Shown: positions 19,540-29,844, counted from the stretch's first letter. The stretch: DNA of 64,000 nt from Natronospira bacteriovora (GCF_030848495.1 NZ_JAVDDT010000010.1:17194-81193); one strand, 5' to 3'. Numbers and translations are program-made. Notes: a model not told the origin generated them from the letters alone.

Positions 19540-20910
19540 TCAGGCGACCCGGTGATCGCTCTCCCGCAGCCGGTATCCGGCCACGCGCATGGCGAGCTCC
19601 AGCGCCTGATCGTAGTTGAGGCGCGGATCCACCTGGGAGCGGTAGGCCTTTTCCAGATCCTGCTCGGTCAGGCCGCTGGCGCCACCGAGGCATTCGGTGA
19701 CATTCTCCCCGGTCAGCTCGATGTGGACACCACCCAGGTGGCTGTCATTGGCCTCGTGCAGGTGGAAGGCCTGCTCCAGTTCCGAGAACACATTCTCCAC
19801 CCGCCGGGTCTTGATGCCGGATTGAGTAGTTTCGGTGTTGCCGTGCATGGGGTCGCAGGTCCACAGAACGCTGCGGCCCGTGCTCTGGACGGCCTCGATC
19901 ATGGGCGGCAGCAGCTCCTTGATGCGGCTGGCACCCAGGCGGTGGATCAGCGTCAGCCTGCCCGCCTCATTGTCCGGGTTCAACACCCGCACCAGCTCCT
20001 TCAGGGTCTCCGGCGACATGCCCGGCCCGACCTTCACGGCAATGGGATTGGCGATGCCGCGAAAATACTCGATGTGCGCCCCGTCCAGCTCCGCCGTGCG
20101 CATGCCGATCCAGGGGAAATGGGTCGACATGTTGTACCAGCGCCCGTTGGCCCGTACCCGATGGGTCTGAGCCTGCTCATAATGCAGCTGCAGGGCCTCG
20201 TGGCTGGTGAAGAAATCCACCCGGCCGCTGCCGGATACCCGGCCGCCGGCAATGGTTTCCATGAATTGCAGGGAATCGAGTACCGAATCGACGATGCGCC
20301 GGTATTCCTGCTTCATGGCCGAGCTGCGGACGAAATCCAGATCCCAGTTTTCCGGGTGATGCAGGTCGGCAAAACCGCCGTCCACCAGGGCGCGGATGTG
20401 GTTCAGGGTCAGCGCGGCGCGCTCGTAGCCCCGCAGCATCAGCTCCGGATCCGGCTCGCGGTCTTCCGCCGTGAACGGGGAACGGTTGATGAGATCGCCC
20501 CGGTAGCTCGGCAGCGTCACGCCGTCGCGGGTTTCGGTGTCGGCTGAACGGGGTTTGGCGTACTGCCCGGCGATGCGGCCCACACGGGTAATCCGCTTGC
20601 GCATGCCGGTCACCAGCACCAGGCTCATCTGGAGCAGGATCTTGAGCTTGTTGGCAATGTTTTCGGCAGTGCAGTCGTCGAAGCTCTCGGCGCAATCGCC
20701 ACCTTGCAGGAGGAAGCGCTCCCCCCGGGACGCCTCGGCCAGCTGCTGCTTGAGCGCTTCAATCTCGCCGTGGGTCACCAGCTGGGGCAGGCGGTTGAGG
20801 CGGGCCACCACCGAGTCCACCTGTTCGGGGTCACGATAGAGGGGCTGCTGGCCCGCTGCCTTGCGCTGCCAGCTTTCCGGGCTCCAGTCATTGTTCTTTT
20901 GATGGTTCAT
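19540..20910 (-). CDS. 3-Deoxy-7-phosphoheptulonate synthase, class II
   Basis: The first enzyme of aromatic amino acid synthesis (phosphoenolpyruvate plus erythrose 4-phosphate), of the plant/Mycobacterium class II type. The 456-residue protein has FLLQGGDCAESFDDC near the start, the metal Cys there, the GRIAGQYAKPRS phosphate loop, VDFFTSHEALQLHYE, and the C-terminal CDPMHGNTE and GGVHIELTGENVTECLGG motifs. I start it at MNHQKNNDW; the long upstream extension overlaps the next gene region and lacks family features. No strong ribosome site is visible at this ATG. Confidence 0.92.
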   Translation of the reverse strand: MNHQKNNDWSPESWQRKAAGQQPLYRDPEQVDSVVARLNRLPQLVTHGEIEALKQQLAEASRGERFLLQGGDCAESFDDCTAENIANKLKILLQMSLVLVTGMRKRITRVGRIAGQYAKPRSADTETRDGVTLPSYRGDLINRSPFTAEDREPDPELMLRGYERAALTLNHIRALVDGGFADLHHPENWDLDFVRSSAMKQEYRRIVDSVLDSLQFMETIAGGRVSGSGRVDFFTSHEALQLHYEQAQTHRVRANGRWYNMSTHFPWIGMRTAELDGAHIEYFRGIANPIAVKVGPGMSPETLKELVRVLNPDNEAGRLTLIHRLGASRIKELLPPMIEAVQSTGRSVLWTCDPMHGNTETTQSGIKTRRVENVFSELEQAFHLHEANDSHLGGVHIELTGENVTECLGGASGLTEQDLEKAYRSQVDPRLNYDQALELAMRVAGYRLRESDHRVA

Positions 20911-21115
20911 GATTTGAAGTCTACACGGATTGTCAGGGGCGGAAAACTGGCGAAATGAGCGCATTCTTGGCACAATGTGCGCCATCCCGTCGGACACATC
21001 GGGAACCGGGGGTGTTCCCGACTCTGATGAATTTTCTCCGCCATCGCGCATTCGTCTGCCGGGCACCGAACAGGTGCCGGGTGGCTGACATTTTCCAATA
21101 CTCCGGGAGGACTGC

Positions 21116-22657
21116 ATGAGCAAGCTTGATCCCAAATCCATTCTGGCGGCCTTCGGCCTTGAGGCCGAGAACGCCGGCACCTATGCCGCCAAGTCGGGCT
21201 GGCTGGAAGACAAGAACGCCCGTTTCCTCGAGTCCTACAACCCGGCCACCGGCGAACTGCTCGGCAAGGTGCGTGTGACCACGGAAGCCGAGTACGAGAC
21301 CGTGATCACCGAAGCCAAGGAACTGTTCCTGGAATGGCGCAAGATTCCCGCCCCCCAGCGCGGCGAAGCCGTTCGCCTGATGGGTGAAGCCCTGCGTGCC
21401 CGCAAGGACGAGCTGGGCAGCCTGGTCTCCCTGGAAATGGGCAAGATCAAGCAGGAAGGTGACGGTGAAGTCCAGGAAATGATCGACATTGCCGATTTCG
21501 CCGTCGGCCAGTCGCGCATGCTCTACGGCATGACCACCCACTCCGAGCGCCCGGATCACCGCCTCTTCGAGCAGTGGCATCCCCTGGGCCTGGTGGGCGT
21601 GATCACCGCCTTCAACTTCCCGGTGGCGGTGTGGTCCTGGAACACCTTCATCTCCGCGGTCTGCGGCAACACCAATGTCTGGAAGGGTTCCCCCAAGACG
21701 CCACTGATTTCCGTGGCCGTGCAGAAGCTCTGCAATGAAGTGCTGGAAAAGAACGGCTTCCCGGCCATCTTCACCCTGTTCACCGACGACACCAACGAAC
21801 TGGCCAAGCGTTTCGTGGAAGACGAGCGGGTCAACCTGCTTTCCTTCACCGGTTCCAGTGAAGTCGCCAAGAAGGTGGCCCCCACCGTGGCCAGCCGCCT
21901 GGGACGCTATTTGATCGAGGCCGGTGGCAACAACGCCATCATCGTGGACGAAACCGCCAATCTCGACATGGCCATTCCCGCCATCGCCTTCGGCGCCGTG
22001 GGTACTGCCGGCCAGCGTTGCACCTCCACCCGCCGCGTCATCGCCCACGAGAGCATCGTGGACGAGCTGACCGAGAAGCTGGTGGGCGCCTACAAGACCG
22101 TGCGCATCGGCAACCCACTGGCTGCCGACACCCTGATGGGCCCGCTGGCCGATGAGACGGCCGTGAAGAACTATGAAGCGGCCATCGAGACCATCAAGGG
22201 CGAGAAGGATGCCGAGATTCTGTGTGGCGGCAAGCGCATCGACGGTGACGGTCATTTCGTTGAGCCCACCATCGTCAAGGCGCGCAATGACATGGCCATC
22301 GTGCAGGCCGAAACCTTTGCGCCGATTCTCTACATCATGTCCTACAAGACCCTGGACGAGGCCATCGAGATGCAGAACGGCGTGCCCCAGGGCCTGTCGT
22401 CCGCCATCTTCACCGACAAGCTTCAGAATGCCGAGCGCTACCTCTCCTGCGAAGGTAGTGACTGCGGTATCTCCAACGTCAATATCGGCACCTCCGGCGC
22501 CGAAATCGGCGGCGCCTTCGGTGGCGAGAAAGACACCGGCGGCGGCCGGGAATCCGGCTCTGACGCCTGGAAGCAGTACATGCGCCGTCAGACCAACACG
22601 GTCAACTACGGCACCGAACTGCCGCTGGCCCAGGGCATCAAGTTCGACCTGGGTTGA
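21116..22657 (+). CDS. ALDH7-type aldehyde dehydrogenase (alpha-aminoadipate semialdehyde dehydrogenase-like)
   Basis: An NAD-dependent aldehyde dehydrogenase of 513 residues. The active-site Cys302 lies in [12 protein letters not shown] and the general base Glu268 in LIEAGGNNA. The [11 protein letters not shown] form and the [23 protein letters not shown] segment are marks of the ALDH7/antiquitin (AmaB, Pcd) group, which oxidises alpha-aminoadipate semialdehyde in lysine breakdown. No other lysine-catabolic gene is nearby, so the pathway is an inference. GGGAGG precedes the ATG and a strong terminator follows. Confidence 0.87.
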   Translation: MSKLDPKSILAAFGLEAENAGTYAAKSGWLEDKNARFLESYNPATGELLGKVRVTTEAEYETVITEAKELFLEWRKIPAPQRGEAVRLMGEALRARKDELGSLVSLEMGKIKQEGDGEVQEMIDIADFAVGQSRMLYGMTTHSERPDHRLFEQWHPLGLVGVITAFNFPVAVWSWNTFISAVCGNTNVWKGSPKTPLISVAVQKLCNEVLEKNGFPAIFTLFTDDTNELAKRFVEDERVNLLSFTGSSEVAKKVAPTVASRLGRYLIEAGGNNAIIVDETANLDMAIPAIAFGAVGTAGQRCTSTRRVIAHESIVDELTEKLVGAYKTVRIGNPLAADTLMGPLADETAVKNYEAAIETIKGEKDAEILCGGKRIDGDGHFVEPTIVKARNDMAIVQAETFAPILYIMSYKTLDEAIEMQNGVPQGLSSAIFTDKLQNAERYLSCEGSDCGISNVNIGTSGAEIGGAFGGEKDTGGGRESGSDAWKQYMRRQTNTVNYGTELPLAQGIKFDLG

Positions 22658-22687
22658 TTCACATCGATCCTTGATTGTCCCGATAAA

Positions 22688-22711
22688 GGCCCGCCTCGGC
22701 GGGCCTTTTTT
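22688..22711 (+). terminator. Terminator of the ALDH7 gene
   Basis: A perfect eight-base-pair stem GGCCCGCC/GGCGGGCC with a two-base loop, followed by TTTTTT, 30 bases past the stop codon. Confidence 0.92.
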
Positions 22712-22743
22712 ACACCCCCAGAACCTTCAGTTACCCCGGCCCG

Positions 22744-22770
22744 CGTAATCGTACGTCGTAGTCGTAATCG
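22744..22770. repeat. Short TCGT-type hexamer array
   Basis: The run GTAATCGTACGTCGTAGTCG and the following TAATCGG form a degenerate array of the TCGTNN hexamer family also seen at 8.6, 24.2 and 49.9 kb. It lies just beyond the terminator, between two plus-strand genes. Confidence 0.75.
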
Positions 22771-22938
22771 GCATTTACCAGGCTTTCCTCAAAAAAAACC
22801 GGACACACTCACGACGGCAAACACCCCCCCTTCCCGCCACACCAGCATGCCGAGCCGCGGTTCGCACTCCTCCGCCAAGGGGTGTAAGGTAAATCAACCA
22901 CCCGCGCGCAATCATGGAAGCCATGGGAGGTTCATCCG

Positions 22939-24162
22939 ATGAAGAAGAATCCCGATAAAGGCTATATCGCATTGCTGGGCTGGAGCCTCAACGCCATTGA
23001 GGCACTGGATGACTTTGATCGCCGATATGTCGTCGTCGCCCCGCCCTGGGCGGAGGAATACTGCCAAAAACACGAAATCCCCTATATTCCCTGGGATTTC
23101 GAACGCCTCAATGACCGCTCCATGGAGATCGCCCAGACCCTGAAGAAAGAAGGGGTGGACGTGGCCATTCCCCTGTTCGAGGAAACCGTGGAATGGGCCG
23201 GCGCCATCAACTCCGTGCTGATGGACAATCCCCGCCTGTACGGCCAGGCGATTCTCATGCGCGACAAGGCCCTGATGAAGCGCCGCGCCCAGCTGGGGGG
23301 CATCCGCGTGGGTATTTTCGAGGAAGCCCATGACCGGGATGATGTGGTGCGCTTCCTCAAGCGCGTCAACCAGACGCTGCTCAAGCTGGATGGCGACCCG
23401 AATGACCCCATCCATCTCAAGGCCTTCGACAAGGCCGGTTGCCTGGGGCACCGGGTCATCCGCACACCGGATGAAGTGGACCTGATCCCGGAAGAGGAAT
23501 TTCCGGTGCTCATGGAGAGCCACCTGGACGGCTGGGAGTTCGCCGTGGAGGCCTGGGTCTACAACGGCAAGATCAAGTTCCTGAACATCTCGGAGTACGT
23601 GACGCTGGGCTATTCGGTGTTCGTGCCCGCCACGCTCGAACTGGAAAGCTGGCGCGAGGGTATCACCCGCGAGATCGAAAAGCTCATCAAGACCTTTGAC
23701 ATCCAGTTCGGCTTCATTCACCCGGAGTATTTCGTCACCAGTGACGGCACCATGTACTTCGGCGAAGTGGCCTACCGCCCGCCGGGCTTCAAGGTCTTCG
23801 AGCTGCTGGAGCGGGCCTACGGCTTCAATGCCTATCAGGCCCTGGTGCTGTGCTTCGACCCCAAATCCACGGAAGAGGAAATCGACAACTTCTTCCCCCG
23901 GGAAGTGGTGGACGCCAAGGGCCATGCCGGCTGCTTCGGCGTCTATCCCCGCCGCCGCGTGGTGAGCAAGCTGGAGATACCGGAGGAAACCGAAAACCAC
24001 CCCTATTACGAGTGGCATGACCTGAACGAGCCCCTGGCCAATACCGTAACCAAACGCACGGCGTTCGGTACTCACTGGGGTCTGGTGTATTTCTTCGGTG
24101 ACGACCCGCACAAACTAAGGGATCTGCTGAAGGCGCAGGAAGAGCTGGACTACTACGTCTGA
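22939..24162 (+). CDS. ATP-grasp ligase of unknown substrate
   Basis: A 407-residue soluble protein with an ATP-grasp layout. The N-terminal domain is Rossmann-like (GYIALLGWSLNAIEALDDFD). Around residues 105-125 lies the DKALMKRRAQLGGIRVG segment, then an ATP-grasp core with FPVLMESHLDGWEFAVEAWVYNG and the metal-binding end IHPEYFVTSDGTMYFGEVAYRPPG. These enzymes join a carboxylate to an amine through an acyl phosphate. I recognise no specific family. It has a strong start (GGAGGTTCATCCG before ATG). The neighbours, an ALDH and an asparaginase-like gene, do not reveal a substrate. Confidence 0.7.
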   Translation: MKKNPDKGYIALLGWSLNAIEALDDFDRRYVVVAPPWAEEYCQKHEIPYIPWDFERLNDRSMEIAQTLKKEGVDVAIPLFEETVEWAGAINSVLMDNPRLYGQAILMRDKALMKRRAQLGGIRVGIFEEAHDRDDVVRFLKRVNQTLLKLDGDPNDPIHLKAFDKAGCLGHRVIRTPDEVDLIPEEEFPVLMESHLDGWEFAVEAWVYNGKIKFLNISEYVTLGYSVFVPATLELESWREGITREIEKLIKTFDIQFGFIHPEYFVTSDGTMYFGEVAYRPPGFKVFELLERAYGFNAYQALVLCFDPKSTEEEIDNFFPREVVDAKGHAGCFGVYPRRRVVSKLEIPEETENHPYYEWHDLNEPLANTVTKRTAFGTHWGLVYFFGDDPHKLRDLLKAQEELDYYV

Positions 24163-24165
24163 TAA

Positions 24166-24337
<172 letters not shown>

Positions 24338-24350
24338 GGCCTTTGGCCGG

Positions 24351-24863
24351 TTAAAGGCCCTCGAAGCGATTCGTTTCCCGGTTCTTGCGTACCTGCCCTG
24401 CCGGGAATACCTGACCGTTCATGAACACCCAGGTGCCGGGCGGCAGGGCCTGCACGGCGGCGAATGCCGCGCCGATATTGAAGATGGCGTCCGTGGAGCG
24501 GAAACGGGCCGGGCTCAGGGAGCCGGTCAGGACCACGACCTTGCCGCAGGTATCACCGATGGCCGCTGCCGTGTCGCTCATGGTGTCGGTGCCGTGGGTA
24601 ATGAGAATGTGACGTTCGCTTGAGGAATGCACGGCCTCACGGATGCGCTCCCGGTCCTGGTCGCTCATCTCCAGGCTGTCCTTCTGCATCAACGGCTCGA
24701 TCACCCAGGGCAGGCCCACCAAGGCTTCTTCCAGCACGGTGCCGATGACCGGATCGCCCACCTCGAATTCACTGCGGGCATCGAAATAGATCTTGTCGAT
24801 GGTGCCGCCGGTAGTAATGATACGTACACAATCGGGGGACGGGTTCGGCCGGTTTTCGCTCAC
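24351..24863 (-). CDS. Single-domain asparaginase-like protein
   Basis: A 170-residue protein matching only the N-terminal domain of L-asparaginases, which are usually about 330 residues. The nucleophile Thr21 lies in TTGGTIDK, the second catalytic pair Thr92-Asp93 in THGTDTM, and a Lys sits before VVVLTGSLSP as in the catalytic triad. There is no signal peptide. The C-terminal domain is absent: the stop follows RKNRETNRFEGL and only repeat sequence lies beyond. Short asparaginase-domain proteins of this size exist as a family, so this may be intact rather than broken. Activity on asparagine is not assured. Confidence 0.75.
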   Translation of the reverse strand: MSENRPNPSPDCVRIITTGGTIDKIYFDARSEFEVGDPVIGTVLEEALVGLPWVIEPLMQKDSLEMSDQDRERIREAVHSSSERHILITHGTDTMSDTAAAIGDTCGKVVVLTGSLSPARFRSTDAIFNIGAAFAAVQALPPGTWVFMNGQVFPAGQVRKNRETNRFEGL

Positions 24864-24903
24864 GACAACCTCGCTGGATCACAGATTGGGAAAGGCGGCG
24901 ATT

Positions 24904-27144
24904 CTACCATGTTGCCGATGCAGGTCTTGGCCGGTGGATGGGCAGGCCCAGGGTCAGGAAGACGCCCCGGTCGCCGTCTTCTCTCAATGTCAAACCGAAC
25001 ACCGCCGGGCCCAGGGGCGTATCGGCTCCCAGAAAGGCTTTCCCGCCGTGAACCAGCTTGTCACTGCTGAAACCCTCGCCATGCTGCCAGGCGCCGCCGG
25101 AGGCCAGGCCGATGCCGGCATAGAGCGCTCCCCCGCGTCCGGCCACATCCGCCGAGCCCAACTGACGAAACCACAGGCCGCGCAGGGCCGCAACGCGCTC
25201 ACCACGAAGCTCTCCCCGACGATACCCGCTGATCGAGAACGGGCCGCCAAGCTCAAGGTGTTGCTGGAACGGTAACGGTGCATTGAATTCACCCCACTCC
25301 ATGCCGAGCAGCAGGCGGTTCTGATTGACGGCCCAGTACTGGGCATACTCGGCCGTGGCCAGACGGTAGCTCTGATCGGCACCCCAGCCCGTCCTCGTAC
25401 CTTCCAGATTGGCACTGAGTAGCTGCCCTTCCTGGGGCCATTCCGCGTCGTCCAGGCGATCGAAATTCAAGGCTACCCGCCAGCCACCCAGATCCCGTTC
25501 AAGGCCACCCTCGCTGCCGTCACCAATTCGGGATTCGGAACTGATCCGGCTGCGCCAGGCACCCAGGCGGAGTTCGCCATGCGGGCCGAGGGCAGACCCA
25601 AGATCAATCCCCGCACGCGTTCTCCGGCGACTGAACTCCGCCCGTCCCTCCCCTTCGTCATACACCGCAAAGGTCTCCGCCTCATGAAAAGCGGGAAGCG
25701 CCAGGAACAGGCGTCCACCGGGTGACAGCGGCTGGTAGAACTCGGTCCGAAGCCCCCGCTGCCGGCCAATCTGAGCTTCATTGCGCCATTCGGCACCCAG
25801 GCGGTTGATGCTGGGGCGTGTATGCCCCATTCGCAGGTTGTACTGGGCACTGCCGTCGAACTCATCGAATACTTCCAGACCCAGGCGAACATGGTGCAGG
25901 CCCCTGTCCCGTTCCCGAATGTTCAGCTCGAGCGTGATCCCGTTCTCGGACTCCACCGTGCGAAAATCCACCGCCGCAATCTCTCCCATGCGCTGCAGCC
26001 GCCCTAGGTCTGACTGCAGTCGATCAAGCGCAAGTTCCTCCCCCTCCCGGGTTTCCATCAGGGCCAGAACACGGTTTTCGGACAGGCGCTGGAGACCGCT
26101 GATGCGGATCGCCTCGAGGGTGCCAATCTCATTGCTGGGTCGCCGCTGTCGTTCCAGAAAGCGCTCGAATGTGGCTTCATCCCGGCTGAGTGTTTCCAGC
26201 TGGGAACGCGCCTGCCGGGCTGCTCGTTCACCGTGCGCCGCGGCCTCACGGCTGCGCTCGAACTGCTGTCCACCGATGCCCTCAAGCTCGGGCTCGATGA
26301 GCACATCCTGCGGTTCCAGCAGCCCCATGGATTCCCTGGCATTGCGGTGGGTAATCAAGCTGGTGACCTGTCCGGAAAGGGCAAAAATGTCACCAAGCTG
26401 CTCCCGCTCCAGCAGTTTGGCGCCCACGTTCACCGCGATGATCACATCCGCACCCATGTCCAGGGCCACGCTCACGGGGAGGTTTTCCGCCAGGCCGCCA
26501 TCGGCAAGCAGGCGCCCGTCCAGCTCGACAGGGGAAAAAACGCCCGGTACCGCCATGCTGGCACGGATGGCGTGTGACAGCCGCCCCTTGTCCAGGATCA
26601 CCTTGTCGCCGCTCTCCAGATCCGTGGCAACGGCCCGGAATGGAATGGGCAGGCGGTCGAAATCGTCGATCTCGGCCGTTCGCGACGTCGCCTGTTCCAG
26701 TATGAATGCCAGATTCCGCCCCTCGATCAGGGCCTGGGGCAACGTCAGCCGCCCCTCGCTGACCCCGATCTCCAGATCGAAAAGAAAGCGTGCATCATCC
26801 TGCTTGGCGCGATAGGCAAGCCGGCGGCGTGGCAAGCGGTCGGAGAGGGCCACCTCCCAGTCCATTGTGTCCAGCCATTCGGCAATTTCGTCCGGTGACC
26901 AGCCACCGGCGTAGAGCCCCCCGATGATGGCGCCGCCGCTGGTTCCCACGATCATATCCACGGGAATATTCAGCTCTTCCATTACCCTGAGCACACCCAC
27001 GTGGGCCGCACCCCGAGCCCCGCCACCGCTCAGAACCAGGGCCACACGGCCCTCGAATTCGGTTTCTGCCTGATCCTGCGCATGACTCTGCGAGCCAAGC
27101 GGCAGTATGATCAGGCACATCAGCATCCAGAAACGTCCGGGCAT
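24904..27144 (-). CDS. Patatin phospholipase with outer-membrane barrel (type Vd autotransporter, PlpD-like)
   Basis: A 746-residue secreted lipase that makes its own export pore. After a signal peptide (cleavage near SHA-QDQ) the patatin domain covers about 30-320, with the oxyanion loop SGGGARGAAHVGVL, nucleophile Ser69 in GTSGG, and Asp215 in LLADGGLAENLP. A POTRA-like domain follows (IRISGLQRLSENRVL), then a 16-strand-type barrel from about 430 with alternating aromatic strands, as in Pseudomonas PlpD. The gene stands alone, divergent from the NfeD gene. Confidence 0.88.
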   Translation of the reverse strand: MPGRFWMLMCLIILPLGSQSHAQDQAETEFEGRVALVLSGGGARGAAHVGVLRVMEELNIPVDMIVGTSGGAIIGGLYAGGWSPDEIAEWLDTMDWEVALSDRLPRRRLAYRAKQDDARFLFDLEIGVSEGRLTLPQALIEGRNLAFILEQATSRTAEIDDFDRLPIPFRAVATDLESGDKVILDKGRLSHAIRASMAVPGVFSPVELDGRLLADGGLAENLPVSVALDMGADVIIAVNVGAKLLEREQLGDIFALSGQVTSLITHRNARESMGLLEPQDVLIEPELEGIGGQQFERSREAAAHGERAARQARSQLETLSRDEATFERFLERQRRPSNEIGTLEAIRISGLQRLSENRVLALMETREGEELALDRLQSDLGRLQRMGEIAAVDFRTVESENGITLELNIRERDRGLHHVRLGLEVFDEFDGSAQYNLRMGHTRPSINRLGAEWRNEAQIGRQRGLRTEFYQPLSPGGRLFLALPAFHEAETFAVYDEGEGRAEFSRRRTRAGIDLGSALGPHGELRLGAWRSRISSESRIGDGSEGGLERDLGGWRVALNFDRLDDAEWPQEGQLLSANLEGTRTGWGADQSYRLATAEYAQYWAVNQNRLLLGMEWGEFNAPLPFQQHLELGGPFSISGYRRGELRGERVAALRGLWFRQLGSADVAGRGGALYAGIGLASGGAWQHGEGFSSDKLVHGGKAFLGADTPLGPAVFGLTLREDGDRGVFLTLGLPIHRPRPASATW

Positions 27145-27247
27145 CAGGCGTCCTCTCCTGACAGGGGGTTTGTGTTGATGCTCGCCATTATGCTTTTATG
27201 GCGATTGAGAACAAAGGTACAGCCAACTTCTGCCGATCGGGGGCACC

Positions 27248-28654
27248 ATGAAACGCCAAGGAATCAGCGCCGCCCTGCTCTTCATTGTCACAGGAACCCT
27301 GCTCCTGGCCACGGCCTGGCTGGGTGCGGAAGAATCAGGTGATCCGGTTCCGGAGCAGGAACGTGGCGGCCACGGGGTGATCCTCCAGGTGCAGGGGGCC
27401 ATCGGCCCGGCCACACTGGATTACGTCCGGCGCGGCATTGCCGACGCCGAAGAGGCGGGCAGAAAACTGGTGATCCTGCAGATGGATACCCCGGGCGGTC
27501 TCGTGGACACCACCCGGGAAATCAACAAGGCCATTCTTGCCGCTGAGATCCCGGTGGCCACTTTCGTCTACCCGTCCGGCTCCCGCGCGGCCAGCGCCGG
27601 CACCTTCATCATGTATGCCAGCCATGTTGCCGCCATGGCACCCGCCACCTCGCTGGGTGCAGCCACCCCGGTCCAGATTGGCGGCGCACCCGGCGAACCC
27701 GCCGACGAGGACGAAGAAGACCGGGAACGGTCGCAGCCGCGGGGAGATGCCGAGCGCAAGGCCCTGAATGATGCCGTCAGTTACATTCGCAGCCTTGCCG
27801 AGCGGCGGGATCGAAATGCCGACTGGGCTGAAAAGGCCGTGCGTGAAGCCGCTACCCTGAATTCCCGCGAGGCACTGGAACAGAACGTGATCGACGTGGT
27901 CGCCAATGACTTCGAGGATCTCCTGACACAGATTCACGGCATGGAAGTGGATGTCGCTTCCGGGAAGATCCGCATTAACACGGAGGGCATGTCCCTGGAA
28001 CGGCAGGATCCGGACTGGCGCACAGAGCTGCTCAGTGTCCTGACCAACCCGACGGTGGCCTACCTGCTGATGCTGATTGGCATCTATGGCCTCATTTTCG
28101 AGGGTTACAACCCGGGGGCGATTGTGCCCGGCGTGGTCGGCGCCATCTGTCTGCTCCTTGCGCTGTTCGCATTCCAGATTCTGCCCGTCAACTACGCCGG
28201 ATTCGCACTCATCGCGCTGGGCCTGATTCTCATCATCAGCGAAGCCTTCGTGCCCAGTTTCGGCATACTGGGTATCGGTGGGCTCATCGCCTTCGTCATA
28301 GGGTCGATCATACTCATGGATACTGACGTGCCCGGCTTTGGCATTCCCCTTCCGCTGATCGCCACGGTGAGCATTATCGGCGGCCTGCTGACCTTCTCCA
28401 TCATTGGCTTTGCCCTGCGGGCCCGACGATCGCCGGTTGTCTCCGGCCACGAGGAAATGATTGGCCTGGTGGCCACGGCGCGGGAGGACTTCGAGGAAAG
28501 TGGCCAGGTCTGGGTTCGCAGCGAATTGTGGCGGGCACGATCCACAAAGCCGGTCCGTAAGGGTGATAAACTGCGCGTCACCGACCTCAACGGCCTGGTG
28601 CTGGAAGTGCAGCCGCTGGACGAAGAACAGGAAACTGTCGAATCAACCCGGTAA
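27248..28654 (+). CDS. NfeD-family membrane serine protease
   Basis: A 468-residue long-form NfeD (1b) protein. After a signal peptide, a ClpP-class serine protease domain holds MDTPGGLVDTTREINKAIL and the SGSRAASAGTFI serine region with a Lys partner further on. Then come four to five membrane helices (VAYLLMLIGIYGLIFEGYNPG and on) and a C-terminal OB-fold (MIGLVATARED to LRVTDLNGLVLEV). Such proteases cut the C-terminus of their slipin partner. The slipin gene follows at 36 bases, the standard NfeD-stomatin pair. Confidence 0.92.
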   Translation: MKRQGISAALLFIVTGTLLLATAWLGAEESGDPVPEQERGGHGVILQVQGAIGPATLDYVRRGIADAEEAGRKLVILQMDTPGGLVDTTREINKAILAAEIPVATFVYPSGSRAASAGTFIMYASHVAAMAPATSLGAATPVQIGGAPGEPADEDEEDRERSQPRGDAERKALNDAVSYIRSLAERRDRNADWAEKAVREAATLNSREALEQNVIDVVANDFEDLLTQIHGMEVDVASGKIRINTEGMSLERQDPDWRTELLSVLTNPTVAYLLMLIGIYGLIFEGYNPGAIVPGVVGAICLLLALFAFQILPVNYAGFALIALGLILIISEAFVPSFGILGIGGLIAFVIGSIILMDTDVPGFGIPLPLIATVSIIGGLLTFSIIGFALRARRSPVVSGHEEMIGLVATAREDFEESGQVWVRSELWRARSTKPVRKGDKLRVTDLNGLVLEVQPLDEEQETVESTR

Positions 28655-28690
28655 TGATTTCATTCCCGTGAATCCAACAGGGAGCAGATA

Positions 28691-29452
28691 ATGTCCACAT
28701 ACATTCTTTTCGGCGTGATCGGGATCATCATCCTGCTGCTCGTCAGCATGTTCAAGATCCTGAACGAATACGAACGCGGCGTGATCTTCATGCTCGGCCG
28801 CTTCTACAAGGTCAAGGGCCCCGGCCTGATCATCGTGATCCCGCTCATCCAGGAAATGGTCAAGGTCGACCTGCGCACCATCGTGCTGGATGTGCCCAGT
28901 CAGGATGTCATTTCCCAGGACAACGTCTCGGTCAAGGTCAATGCGGTGATCTACTTCCGCATCATCGATCCGGAAAAAGCCGTCATCCAGGTCGCCAATG
29001 TCTTCGACGCCACCAGCCAGCTCGCCCAGACCACTCTGCGCTCCGTCCTCGGCAAGCACGACCTGGACGAAATGCTCGCCGAGCGTGACAAGCTGAACGC
29101 GGATATCCAGAGCATCCTGGATAGCCAGACCGACGCTTGGGGCATCAAGGTCACCAACGTGGAGATCAAGCATGTGGATCTCGACGAAAGCATGATCCGC
29201 GCCATCGCCAAGCAGGCCGAAGCCGAGCGTAACCGGCGCGCCAAGGTCATCCACGCCAAGGGTGAGCAGCAGGCCGCCGAAAACCTGGTGGAAGCCGCCA
29301 ACATGCTGGTCACCAACCCCCAGGCCATGCAGCTGCGCTATTTGCAGACCCTGGGCGACGTCGCCGGCGAGAAGAGCTCCACCATCGTCTTCCCCCTGCC
29401 CATGGACCTGCTCAAGCCCCTCATGGCCAGGCTGGAAGGTGACAAGAAGTAA
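28691..29452 (+). CDS. Slipin (SPFH/band 7, stomatin-like protein)
   Basis: A 253-residue inner-membrane scaffold protein with an N-terminal helix ([20 protein letters not shown]), the band 7 domain ([41 protein letters not shown]) and a charged coiled region ([26 protein letters not shown]). The C-terminus, [15 protein letters not shown], matches the region cut by NfeD proteases in known pairs. AGGGAG precedes the ATG. It is thought to organise membrane microdomains. Confidence 0.93.
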   Translation: MSTYILFGVIGIIILLLVSMFKILNEYERGVIFMLGRFYKVKGPGLIIVIPLIQEMVKVDLRTIVLDVPSQDVISQDNVSVKVNAVIYFRIIDPEKAVIQVANVFDATSQLAQTTLRSVLGKHDLDEMLAERDKLNADIQSILDSQTDAWGIKVTNVEIKHVDLDESMIRAIAKQAEAERNRRAKVIHAKGEQQAAENLVEAANMLVTNPQAMQLRYLQTLGDVAGEKSSTIVFPLPMDLLKPLMARLEGDKK

Positions 29453-29476
29453 CGCGCCGCCATATCCTGCAAATGC

Positions 29477-29509
29477 AAAAAAAGCCGCGCTTGGGCGCGG
29501 CTTTTTTTT
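29477..29509 (+). terminator. Terminator of the nfeD-slipin operon
   Basis: The stem AAAGCCGCGC/GCGCGGCTTT with loop TTGG is followed by a run of Ts, 28 bases after the slipin stop. A near copy follows the slipin remnant at 30191-30220. Confidence 0.92.
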
Positions 29510-29530
29510 GATTGTTCATCCCTTGGGCCT

Positions 29531-29843
29531 CAGCATCTTAGCTAGTCGGGTGTTGGCCAAGCAATTCGCGCGGGCTTTCTACAAGGGCCTCGGCTTTGCC
29601 CGGCAGTTGTTTCCTGAGCCTGGTTAGGCCTGCCCCTCTAAGCATCCAATTCACATACCTGCTGCCGACCAAGGCGAACCTCGCCTGTCTGGCTCTCGCG
29701 GATCGACCCAGCTCCTGCCCCATTTCAGCTGAATGACGCCAAACTTATTGGCCGACCCCCACTGAAGAAGCGACTAGCCGATGGGGACATTCCATCGGAC
29801 ACAAAAGCAGCCCAGAAAAGTAATGGATGTCCTTGTTCTTTCC
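29531..29843 (+). mobile_element. 3' end of a Y1-transposase (RAYT-like) element, copy A
   Basis: This block matches 30659-30965 over about 300 bases. It starts with the last codons of a transposase (AKQFARAFYKGLGFARQLF, then PEPG and stop at 29627) and continues about 215 bases downstream to AAAGTAATGGATGTC. The rest of the transposase is absent, so this is a 5'-truncated remnant. The repeated downstream part probably contains the terminal hairpin or recognition end of the element. Confidence 0.7.
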
Positions 29844-29844
29844 T

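Noticed and set aside
20933..24111. Long minus-strand frames opposite the ALDH7 and ATP-grasp genes
   Set aside because: The plus strand has full conserved motifs and ribosome sites; the minus frames are mirror images rich in His and Gly without domains.
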